Origin: Hirundichthys speculiger
Lineage: Eukaryota > Chordata > Actinopteri > Beloniformes > Exocoetidae
Reading direction: 5' to 3'
NCBI GenBank assembly: GCA_018398805.1
Contig: JAGFBZ010000328.1
Coordinates: forward strand, 229,001 to 293,000
DNA: 64,000 nucleotides
The first letter of the stretch is position 1. Each line of letters starts with the position of its first letter. A model generated the notes under the pieces. That model made no database searches and had not been told where the DNA came from. It saw nothing but the letters and a program-made list of their open reading frames with translations. The position numbers and the translations under genes are program-made. This document shows, one piece after another, positions 45,231-55,947 of this stretch.

Positions 45231-46420
45231 TGCTGCTCAACAGCCTCCTGGCTTCTCTCCTCAATTCAGTTATTCAAGTTTTTGATGTCAAAACCAAATC
45301 GAACATGCGGTCGCTTTGACGCCCTTTTAATAATTATCCAGAAATAATCTCGCTACAAGCGTATTGCTGTCTTTGCAAGGACCAGATTGGGCAAATAATT
45401 CAAATAAATAGCACGTGAAAAAGAAAGTAATCGTTTGATTGTATAGGAAAGATCAAGGTACAATCAGGAAGGCTGTGGGTGGGATGTGTTGGCAAGACAT
45501 TGAGCTGAAACACAAAAACAAAGTGGTCAATTACCAGTTTATGTAGAATAATACTAACATTTGAAGGGACAAATCCATAATCTGTCCAGGGAATAAAATT
45601 CAATAGTGAAAGGGAATCCTTTAGACTCTTGTCCCAGCTCATCTCCAAAGCTGACTGGTCCAAACTCCCTGAGGGAAACGAAGAAAGCTTCTTGGTAATT
45701 ACAGGGAACTGGAACGACATGAATGTGTTTTATTGTAGCGTCGTACCATCACCATAGCTAGCAGGCCATCTTTTCATCTTCTTGAGCCAAAGAAACTCAT
45801 CTAACAAAGAGTAAACACACCATACAGATGATTCAACAAAGGGCAATAAATAATTCCTTATTGTTCTCACAATGTCAGGTTACATTAAACATCACTGAAC
45901 TGCATTACGCTCATTAAATAATTGTTAGAGGGATAAAACTGATTTCAGTGATCATTAAATCCCTATTAATACTTTATGTACACTGTCAGAAGACAGAAAC
46001 TGTTACCTGCCACCTTCAGAAATCTAAATGGTATTTGTGACATCAAAGACTTATTTATGCTCAAACATAGATCCGTCTGCATCGTAGTGTCGAAAAAAGT
46101 TGTCACTTCTTCCGTGATGAAAGGGAAAAAGAGGGATATTATAGTGACACAGGATGCAGCGAAGAAATAGTCACAACGTAAGAGGCAAAAATACATAAAT
46201 GAATGAATAAATATAGACATAGTTTTCATATACTGAGACACCAGGGTCATTGCATCATCATGGAGACGAGATTTTGTTCTGGGAGAACGCTGAACGACGC
46301 CGGACCCCAACTATCAATCACTCAGTGCTTATTGCCTCCCAAGGAGAGAGAAAGCAAACAACATCTTGAGTCAATACTGTAGTTTAACTGATCATTTCAC
46401 TCCGTCTGAGCCCTCGCTGT
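45231..46420. other. spacer, no gene seen
   Basis: Unique AT-rich sequence. No recognisable feature. Confidence 0.5.
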
Positions 46421-46665
46421 GGCCGACTTAGAGAGGCATTCACGACGGGGCGCTCACCGTGACACGTTCAAAGACAACCCCCCGCGGGCTCGTGTGTTAT
46501 ATTACGTTAATAACACCTCCGTCCTGTGGGTGGTGGAAGCTCGGCAGCAGCCCGGTCCCCGGTTGTCCACCCCAAGCTGCTTCTGTTTGGGGCTGAACGG
46601 CTCAGCGGGAGGAAGTCGAGCAGCAGGTGTTAAGGCTATCACACCACCAGACACAGTTTGGTAAC
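46421..46665 (+). CDS. possible unrecognised exon, low confidence
   Basis: A GC-rich 81-codon open frame in AT-rich surroundings. It contains VLYYVNNTSVLWVVEARQQP and PSCFCLGLNGSAGG, which have a plausible protein texture (hydrophobic strand, NNTS glycosylation-type site, paired cysteines). A possible acceptor is CTTAG|AG near 46431 and a possible donor CAG|GTG near 46628. The frame also ends at TAA 46663-46665. I do not recognise the family, and it could be a chance frame in a small CpG-rich patch. Confidence 0.2.
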
Positions 46666-46892
46666 TTAACCATTTCTAAACATTTCTTTTCCCTTTCCGT
46701 CTTATGTATAAATCATGACTTCTTTCAGTTAAACTGTTGAGATATAAAACTAATCCAACCACAAGTAGGAGTGACCAACTTGGGCAAAGCCAACTTTAAT
46801 TGAATTTTTTTGTTGAATCTGTAATGTCACCAAAAAAAAAGACAGAAATATATGCTACGAGAGCTGCATAAACGGCATACTACAAATACAAG
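46666..46892. other. short spacer
   Basis: AT-rich unique sequence. Confidence 0.5.
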
Positions 46893-46894
46893 TA

Positions 46895-47617
46895 CAGTGG
46901 TACCTCTACTTACGAAATGTATTGGTTCTAGAAGTAGTTTCGTAACCTGAAAATTTTGTAAGTAGAAATGCGTTTTCTATGTAAATGCCCTAATCCGGTT
47001 CCAAGCCTCCCAAAATTCGAACGTAATTTTTTAAATAAATTATAAATAATACATGAAATGACATAAAAACCTGTAAGAAATACACATTAGAAAGAGAGCG
47101 CAGACCTCCAACCAAGCGCAACAATTATCGAAAAATTTGAAAGTGATCCAGAATACAGGATTTCTTCCGGATGACACCCAAAATGAAATCAGTTCTTCCT
47201 TTTAAGAATTCCTTAACTCCTGAAAATTTCATCAAAACCCATCCATAACTTTTTGAATTATCTTGAACACAAGACAGACGGATTAACGCCAGCATAAACA
47301 TAACCTCCTTGGCGGAGGTATAAATTATTTGTTTACCTGGGTTGCTGGGTTACGCTCATAGCCAATGGGATGCCAGGAAGATGCTAAGCAATAGCCAATG
47401 GCAGAGCAGCTCGGACGCACCGCTTTCAAACCGAGCTACAGAGCCGACAAGTACATTTCTGTTTGTTAAGCTCTGGGAGCTGCGAGTAGCAGCGCTACTG
47501 TATTCTTGCCTTCGTACCCTAAAATTTCTTCGTAACAAGACGCAATTTTCCCGTTGAGGCGTTTCGTAACCTGAAAATTTTGTAATGTAGAGAGGATCGT
47601 AAGTAGAGGTACCATTG
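46895..47617 (+). mobile_element. Tigger element carrying a Helitron-like insert, copy 2
   Basis: Ends CAGTGGTACCTCTACTTACG and GTAAGTAGAGGTACCATTG with TA on both sides (46893-46894 and 47618-47619). 723 bases. It shares with 31710-32434 the same internal Helitron-like insert and the following TTATTTGTTTACCTGGGTTG sequence. Confidence 0.88.
47087..47318 (-). mobile_element. Helitron-like element, copy 4, inside Tigger
   Basis: Same junctions as 31907-32153. The terminal CTAG is changed to CTAA, still within the CTRR rule, and part of the terminal hairpin is lost. Confidence 0.6.
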
Positions 47618-47619
47618 TA

Positions 47620-48454
47620 ATTCACTCATTTCGCATGAGCTTTTATCCAGAGTGACCAGGCCTACAGTTATGGAGCATCATTCTCGCTCCAGAAAAATCT
47701 TAGCACGATGCTCAGACTGCGCTTCATGGAGGAGCTCAGAGGTCGACAATAAGCATAAACCTGTAAGATGATGACGGATATGGTAGATGCAGACCCGGAA
47801 ATCACTCTTAGGGAAGCATTCGATAACTGAACTGGATGCGGGCACCAATGGGTAGCCAAATCATCTTCAAACACCAGCCACGCCACCATGTTCTCGAGCA
47901 TTTGTAAGGACGTCGTTGCGAATGGTTTGAACCTGAGTCAGATACAGATTGAATTTTTCTTAAGGACCAAAAACACGAAGGAGATTCTCGTCACATGTAT
48001 GTTACCCAAGTTGAACTCCTGTGATGCATTAAGAAATAAAAGCTCTCACTTAGGAAAAAAAAGAAAAAATACCACTTGCAGTGACAGACCACCAAAGTAT
48101 TAAATGCTACTGGTGAATTTTAAACTTTTATCGCATTACAGGTTGCAAGGCTGTTGTGGGCAGCAGTCAATGGGAAAGAAAGTTACTTTTAATGAGGCAC
48201 TTGGGTATCGTACTCATCGACACCCTGCCAGTGCTTTCAGGCCTTTCAGAGGCTCAGTTGAAGGGAAAGTTATTTCGTGCAGGTGGACATCTGAGAGCAG
48301 AGCTGATATAAGAAGGTGGGAGGCAACGTTTTCATTGACTCACTCAAAAAGAGACTGCTTTCCATACGGTCTTCTGTAACACTGGCCATTCCAAGTCACT
48401 GGGAGTTACCAATACAACGTAATTATAATCAAACACAAAGCACAGATGAAACCA
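47620..48454. other. spacer, no gene seen
   Basis: Unique DNA. A 91-codon plus-strand frame at 48104-48379 is unlike any known family. Confidence 0.45.
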
Positions 48455-48625
48455 TATGAAAAGAACTGGACAAACCCTCTGTGATGTCATCCAGAGGTCT
48501 TCTGTAGTCGATGTGAAGCACAGTTTTCCAGGCTCTGAATGAGGCTTTATTGAAAGGACGCAACTTCACCCAACGCTGGTTAATCCAGATATGCTTAAAC
48601 AGGTGGGACGAGGAAGCCTGGCAGC
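48455..48625 (+). repeat. unnamed dispersed repeat family X, copy 2
   Basis: Core AAGAACTGGACAAACCCTCT followed by GTGATGTCATC and a block ending CTGGTTAATCCAGATATG. See 1271-1520. Confidence 0.6.
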
Positions 48626-49057
48626 ACAGCGATTAGTTGGCTAGCCCCCCAGGTGAAGCTCAGTCCTCTGCCTGAGCGCTGCTGGAACCTGCAGTGGATC
48701 TCAGTCCATCAGTAATATCCGTGGAGGACGGTCAACAAGCTGTCAGCCAGCGGTCCTGTTCGTCAATTTGGAAGGATTCTGGATTGGTTCAAAGGTGAAG
48801 GACCTCAACCAGAGGACATCTGCTGCTAGATGGAGCAGCTGATGAGCTGGAGTCCATCCGTCCAGCTGGCTGGCTGTCTTCCTGCTCACCCTGGCTAGCA
48901 TCCTGCAACCAAGGACGAAGGTGGCTGCCTGACTGAGCATCCCCCCAGGATCTTCCTGGGCCAATCAAAGTTAAACGTGAGCGTAAGCTACGTGTTTGAC
49001 ATCAAACACAGGCTGCATTTGAGTCAGTTTGTTACAAATATTTTTGTGTTTTTTTTT
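48626..49057. other. spacer, possibly decayed SINE
   Basis: TGGCAGCACAGCGATTAGTT at about 48621-48640 resembles the GGCAGCACAGTGGCTTAG start of a fish retroposon, but the rest does not clearly match. No gene. Confidence 0.3.
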
Positions 49058-50182
49058 TAGGGCTGGTCAAGTTAACGCGTTATCGCGTTATCTCATTAAT
49101 TTATTAACGCCGACATTTATTTTATTCTGCGTTAACGCATGTTGCTCACATGCTTTTGTTTTGAAAAGTCTGTTACTGGCTGCTGCGGAACTGGAAACAG
49201 TAAACATAAGGAAAAGCTAAAACAGACATGGAGAACAGTAAAAATCCATGTACTTTACAGTTTGGGTTAGAAACTCAGGTAGCAATATTAACAATTCTGT
49301 CGGAAAGAAAATAAAATTCTGGACTGCAACAAAACATTTGCGTCATTCCTCCATGTTCCATCAGATCTGCTCCATGTGTTCACTGTCCTGCTGTTCTCTA
49401 GCTGGTTACTGCAGTGCAGCTCCATCTAGTGGCACAGATGTGTAATGACAACAGAAAGTCCAGTCCTCGATTATAAAACAAATTCAGTCCTGTGGTCTGT
49501 TTTTCATTTCGTATTTTTGATCCAAGTCTAAAATTGAAAAATAAAAAAAAAAAAAACAGGAATGTTTTCCTTTTTTTGTGTGTTAGATTAAAAAATAAAA
49601 AAGTAATAAAATTTCACTTTTTAATTTTTTTGTATTTTTGATTGACAATTAAAAATGGAAAGAATGAATGATACACAGGATTGGTAAAGTTACTGAACTT
49701 TAACATGGACATTTTCATTTTAAAGTTTTCCCAGACGGAGGATTCAACAGAAACAAGGTTATTTGTAACAACTGACAAGTTGAACTCCCCGTTAAAAGTT
49801 TCTGCTGTTACCTCAGAAATTACCTGTTTTAATGTTCTGATTGTCCTGAGAAACAATCATTTTGTTGGATTTTGTTTTTAGACTTTTTAATTTTTTTTTA
49901 TAAAAACAGGATGACATTAATGCCCTGGCAGTGGCAATAAGCTTTATTTCATTTAACATTTTTTAAGATGAGATTTACATTAAATATGTGTTACTGACAT
50001 GTGCTGATGTTAAAAGTGTTATTTTGTGAAACTTGAGTTCCATATGGCAGCAGAACATTTTAATAAGATTGCATTTTACACTACTTTTGAATACATTATT
50101 TGATTTTGCATATTGTGATCATGATTAATCAGGGAAATGCGATTAATCGCGATTAAAAAAAATTAATCATTGCCCAGCCCTT
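49058..50182. mobile_element. hAT element derivative, 1.1 kb
   Basis: Begins TAGGGCTGGTCAAGTTAACG and ends with the inverse-type CATTGCCCAGCCCT. Mirrored subterminal sequence (GTTATCGCGTTATCTCATTA at the left, GATTAATCGCGATTAA at the right) is characteristic of a widespread vertebrate hAT family. The flanks are T-rich, so the duplication cannot be judged. The interior is AT-rich with no transposase frame. Confidence 0.8.
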
Positions 50183-52469
50183 GTCTTTTTATAATTTTAC
50201 TTAAGAAGGTAAATTAAAATGATGACAGATGGTCAATGCTGACGTAGGGTCTTGATCCAGACAGGTAGCAGTTCATGTTGCACAAGTAAAAATTAGAGAT
50301 GATGGTGGAGTTTTGATTTTTTTATACCATTTTGAAAAGAAGAAAAAAAAAAACAATGACCAGAACTATGTGAAGTATCTTCGTGCTAATATCTTTGTAC
50401 ATGCAGGCATTTTTCTGATGGATGGAAAAACAAAAAAACGAAAGGTAAATCAATCTGAAAGCAGATAACACTCCTCACCACTGGGATTCGTCCCTGAGGC
50501 ACTGTGGAGTATGAGGCGTTTTGGTGTGTGGATACTCATTTTTACGGTAATCACCATGAGTTTCATATCTGAGCTGGCGGCGACGGACGCAAGCACGAGC
50601 ATCTATTTCGGTTCGAATACAGGAAAATCAAGCGTGAGGTATTGACAAACTACATCCTACCTCTGTTGGGAATTAGAGAATGGCTCGGTAGGGCTCCATT
50701 TCCTTCTCAGAGAAGCATCCATCATCAACCTAATGGAGACGGAAACAGACTCTTTTTTCACCTCCCTGCAGCCAGCCAGCCTGTTGACTGAAAGTAAGGT
50801 AGATTGCCTGGATCTAGAGACTTTTATGAAGCAAATACATCAGGCACATCATTTCTTTGAACAATTCATCTGATTTTGTTTGCACTTTTTTTCCTGCACT
50901 TTGCTCCAAACCCCGGGGCTTCCTGCACCGAAGTAGAAACGATTCCACGTTTGTGACGTTAAACAGAAACTGATGAAGATACACTGGAAGTCCGTTCTAT
51001 TGTCCCCCCCCCCGAAAAAAAAACCCTCTCCTTGGGAGATAAGGCATGTTGATGGTAATTACACACATTAGTCTTGTCTTATCCATCTGCTCGCTAATCA
51101 GTTTGTCAAAGTCAGCCGTGGTTTTTAACTCCAGACAGAGCTGAACCACTGTCGCGTTCATTCTCCTCCTTGGCTGGAAGGATCTCACACAAAAACCCGG
51201 AGACTGCCGAGCCGAGAGGGGATTGGCAGCGTGCGACACTATCAACGGGGGTGAGAGTCATAGTTGTCGGGACACTGCTTAATTTTAGATGTTTTGGCAT
51301 CTTCCGCTCCCTTTTAACGGCGCCAAAAGGTGGCATGATGAGATAACTTACAAACTTGCAACACTTCATCAATATAATTGATTGGTCTACAGTCAGGTCA
51401 GAATTTAGTTCGGGCTCTGGGCATGCAGCCCGTTTATTATGCTTTCTAATTTTCAAAAGTGCCTTTGTCATGAGAGGAAAAAAAAAACAACAAAGCAATA
51501 AAGAATATAAACCTGTTCTGGTTTTGCTATTTGCATACAACACATGAAATATATTTAACACCACTGATATTGATTCATTCAGTGCGGGGAGGGTTGACAG
51601 ATGTTTTGTCATACGAGCACTATTGTTAACATTTAATAACAAACTTCAGTCAGATTGTTTGGGCTGTTTGATGTGACTTTAAAGGAATTAAATTAATTAC
51701 AATAATTATTTTCTTTGTACGCCAGGCGTCTTGAAGTTTCCAATTTAAACACGAGCGAATACGTCAGTTTCAGACGGAGGAGTCCGAACCTTGTCTTCCC
51801 GACTGCACCCAAAACGCTAGCCAACCTCGTGTAATTAGCTGTAATCTTTTAAAATTATTCAAATGTGGCTCCTTGAGTCGCTGCCGGGAGTCGGATCAGA
51901 CGGATCTCTCAACTCCGGATAAACAAACGGAGTCGTTCTGCCAGAGAGACAGCAGCCGATTATCTCCAACTGCAAATGAATACATCTGAAGCAGAGAATC
52001 TGGAATATAGTGTACTTAAAAAATCAAATACAAACATGAAATTGGACTAAGCTTTTATTATTTTATTAAACATTTCAGTGCATAAAGCAGCAGGAGCCAA
52101 CGAATGTGGATTTATGAGAAATGAGAGGAACCCTGCACCGTTTCGAAGCATCCCTGAATTATGTGTCGGTTAATTCTGCAGATTTAGTCGGCGGGCTTCA
52201 CGATCGCAGGGCTGAAGGAAGTCGGAGACATTTCTCTGCAGATTTGTGACGCCGATGCAGTCGCCTGTGATTAAATTGTTCAAATGCTCTGCGGAGGTGT
52301 TTGCAGAAGTAAATCACAAGTGAAGTCAGAAAAAAACAAACAAAAAAAAGAACATGCCAACTGTAATCGTAATCGCTCAGGTAGCGGTGAGAGAGAGATT
52401 CATCTGGGGCAGCAGCCGTCAGGAAGTCCCTGCTGACCCCCTCCCCTCCCCGTGGGAGTGGATTAGTCA
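50183..52469. other. spacer, no gene; candidate regulatory DNA
   Basis: Repeat-free blocks 50460-50860 and 51700-52330 of balanced composition. An open minus frame of 176 codons (51642-51112) has no domain and an atypical composition. Short C-run at 51004-51013. Confidence 0.4.
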
Positions 52470-52477
52470 GTCTACGC

Positions 52478-54125
52478 TAGGGATAGAACGGTTACCGGTA
52501 TAACGGTAAAGCATGGTAAAATTTTACGTGATAACGATTACCGTTTATGTTCAAAGTCATAGTGAGCTTTATTGTCAATTAGACCATGTAACAGTAATTA
52601 CACAGAGGACTGAAATTGCGTTTTTCCAAACTCCAAATGTGCAAAGTAAAATATAGCAAACAACATAAACATAATAAACATAACATAAACATAGTATTCA
52701 CAGTGTTCCAGAGGTGTAGTCAGTTTTTTTTTAGGTCAGTTTGAGGTATGTTGCTGATGTGCAATAATGGAAGGTGTGACAATACAAGGTGCATATGGTA
52801 AAGTGCAAAGTGCTGAAAAGCAATAGCAGCATGGAGATAGAGGAGTATTGTAATAAATATATTATTTTGCATACAAAGAATATTTGGCAGACAGTTTTTT
52901 TTTAAAAGAGTATTATGCAGACATTCCGTTATTTAAGTTATTATAGTTATTGTAACAGTTGGCTGGTCTTGTGGGTTCAGTTTTCTAGAGTGAGTTGAGC
53001 AGTCTAAACTGTTGTATGTTTGTATGTTTGACGTCATCTCATTATCGCGGTCGATTACCAGGATATGTAATATCAGCCTCATTCAAGTCTGCGAGCGACT
53101 CGCGACTGTGTCTCGCATGAATATGTAGCTTGTAACATCAGGATCGTAACGTGAACATGGCGGAAAGTGGTGATAGCACGCAGGACATTTACCAACCTAC
53201 TAAAAGGACGACGTCCAAGGTCTGGGTATTTTCTTTTTTAAATTTTTTTAAGAATGCAGAGGGACAACTGGTGAAGGACAATTATCTTGTCTGCAGAGCA
53301 CTTGTTTACATTTTATTGTAATTTGTACAAGCAGCTTGAAGGAGCTAAGGCTAATGCTTCAAGCTACTGAGATGTTTGACCAAGAGTAACCTGGTCGACG
53401 CGCTTCGCTAACTCACATTTCGTAAACGTTACCGTTGCATGTTGATCGAAAAATGACCGGAACGATGTTCTTCTGATGCAGTTAAAATATTAATTTATTC
53501 CATTAACTGATCCGACAACCATAACGCCGGCAGTTAGCGCCACAGCGGTCAAAAACCTTTTACCCTTCCGGGTCAAACACCTAACCAATAACAGGCAGCT
53601 ACCTTTATACCTGACCCTCAGGTAACAACACAGCGACACCCACAGACACACAGAGTGAACTACAATTCAGAACAACATATTTGGCTCCTTTACAACTGTT
53701 TCTTTATTTGAACATTTATATGTATTTAATGTTCAGCTTAAAGTCCAAAGTTTTTTTTTGCATTTGAACCTTTGTTCCTGATAATTGTTTGCATATTTTG
53801 ACCTACTCTGGTTGTTAAAGTGTTTATTTAAATTTGCACCAGAAAAATCAGCTTTGTTCCTGTTATTTATTTTGTTCATTTAAAATAAAACCTCTTTCTG
53901 TGCCAGTTGTTTGCCCTTTTAATGTGAAAGTTTTATTTTAATAAAATTTTGGCTTCTGATGTTTTAGTTTGACAAGAAAAGCACAAGATTTTTGTGAAAT
54001 TATTTAAATGTATGTGTTTGTTGGACATTTGTACAGCAATGAAGAATACCGCGATAATATCGTAAACCGTGATAATTTAGTCACTATAATCGAAATATCA
54101 GATTTTCTATATCATTAGATCCCTA
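52478..54125 (+). mobile_element. hAT element with BED-finger ORF remnant
   Basis: Ends TAGGGATAGAACGGTTACCG and ATTAGATCCCTA. The flanks are GTCTACGC (52470-52477) and GTCTATGC (54126-54133), a 7/8 target duplication. Left and right subterminal sequences both contain ATAACGATTACCG/CGATAATATCG-type words. At 1648 bases it is shorter than an autonomous hAT and keeps only the first transposase exon. Confidence 0.9.
53157..53321 (+). pseudogene. hAT transposase N-terminus (BED zinc finger start)
   Basis: A 54-codon frame, MAESGDSTQDIYQPTKRTTS then KVWVFSFLNF, continuing FKNAEGQLVKDNYLVCRA. This matches the opening of ZBED-type hAT transposases: S-K-V-W-x-F followed by a short loop and the first Cys of the BED finger. 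It departs from the family right after VCRA, so the second Cys, the His residues and the RNase-H-like catalytic domain are lost. Broken by internal deletion. Confidence 0.8.
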
Positions 54126-54133
54126 GTCTATGC

Positions 54134-55687
54134 TCCTGACTTACCGAAGCTGGACCTGCTTTGACACGTTTCTCAGCTCCAGACCAACCAGGACCGGCTC
54201 CTGATCCGAACTGCTCCCCGTCCTGCGTCTCTGTGAACAGACCGGATCTGTCAGAGACCCGTGAATGTCAGTCAGCACTATTCCGACGGCATTAAAAGTC
54301 CTGCCTGAAAGGGAACGTTTCCTCCCTCCCACCGCGTTATAAAACCGTTTCCTGCGTGGAAAGCGGTATTTGTTGGCCTCGTGGACTTGAAGGTTTTTTT
54401 TGCAAAGAGCTTTTTTGGGTTTTTCTTTTCATCTCCTGACAAAAACTCCTCAGCAGCAAGGACAAAGAAACCTTTTGGACATCGCCTTTGTTCATAAAAA
54501 TGTTTCAGTAATTACACTTTGAATGACACATGACCGAAATCCTTCTGCGAACGTCCTCGTCATCAAAGCGCAAAGAATAAAACCCGATTCCTTTACAAGA
54601 GTGCAGCAGCTTTAATTTTGCTGCTCCAAACATTTTTTTTTTTTTTTTTTGCCTTTTAATAAAAGAGTAATCATTTCATCTGGCTCTTTTTTAAGTGTTT
54701 CTGCTTTGACGTGACGTTGAAGCCTTTTATTGTGACAGATAACTTAACATGCGTGGAACAACATTAAGCCATTTATGTTGACAGCATGACAACTGTGTGA
54801 TTACTTTCTTGTCAGACCAAATTATTTATATATAAATACACCCATTTCTTTTGAATATATTTTTAAATTTCAGGCCTATGACACATTTTAAAAATAATTT
54901 GGGATACCTTTTGTAACTCAGTCTGCCACTGGCGTGTTTCATTGATTATTTCGTCCCGTTCCTCCGGTGGACACGTCTCCCAACAAAGTTCACTGTGGAG
55001 GAATTTCAGCTTAAATTTTCACATCACGGGGAGATTCCTGAGGTTGCCGACAGTTGGCCCGGATCGAAGAGAAGTTGCAGATCGATAGCGAATCACTTGC
55101 TGAAAAGTTGCAAACTCCGACCAAATATCTCAGACGACTTTGGAGGAGTTGGCGAGTGATGCATGACAAGTGGCTAAAACCAGAGAGAGGCCAGTAGGTG
55201 GGAAAAATAAAGCTTTGCAGGGACTGGTGAAGAGAGAACAGGCAGCCTGGACTCGGTAACAGATATGTATTGAGATTCGGCGAGGACGGCCATGCCTGAT
55301 TGTTTCTAGCCGGTACTGACTCACGCCAGAAAAGGCAATGAGAGAAACTCTTTAACAACCAGATGAGCAAGACAGATTGATTCCCCAGATCTATCCGTGC
55401 AGGGTGTTGTAACGAGAATGGTAAGATGCTGTCTGACGTGATTTAATCTACAACATAAACATTTGGAAACACTGCCAAAAGTCTCTATTTAACAGAACTG
55501 CAAGTGGCCATGTTTATATGAGGAAAAGCAAGCGATGAGCTACACACACGTGCCCGGTGATCATGGACGACTGTGTGATACGCGTTTTCAGTGGCGTAAT
55601 GTGGATGGAGATCTTTTCAAAAACCCAAGTCGAAACGTTAATCTGCATTGATTTTGCTTTGACACAGCGATTTTTTGGAAGATTCAG
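54134..55687. other. spacer, no gene seen
   Basis: Unique DNA with a T-run at about 54632-54650. Minus-strand frames at 55011-55370 show no similarity. Confidence 0.45.
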
Positions 55688-55947
55688 TTAATACCCAAAT
55701 AATATCAAAATTAAAAGTAGAGATGAAAAATCAAAATGCTGTTTATGTTCATCAGATGATATTGATCATTCAGAGGACAAATTGAGTCAAAACTATTTGC
55801 TTCAAAACAACCTATTTATTGTTTATTATTTGTGTTTTTGAAAAAAAAAAAAAAAAATCAATATTAGCAGCTGAAAAATCGATATTATATTGGGTATATA
55901 CCGAAAATCGCGATATATTGCCAAATCGATTGTTTTTCACACCCCTA
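55688..55947 (-). mobile_element. hAT MITE, TAGGGGTG family, truncated copy
   Basis: Right portion of the reverse-oriented family, ending TTTTTCACACCCCTA. The first ~100 bases are missing. A-run inside at 55840-55857. Confidence 0.85.

Noticed and set aside
51112..51642. 176-codon minus-strand frame
   Set aside because: No domain, composition follows local base content, and no splice or promoter context. Likely chance.
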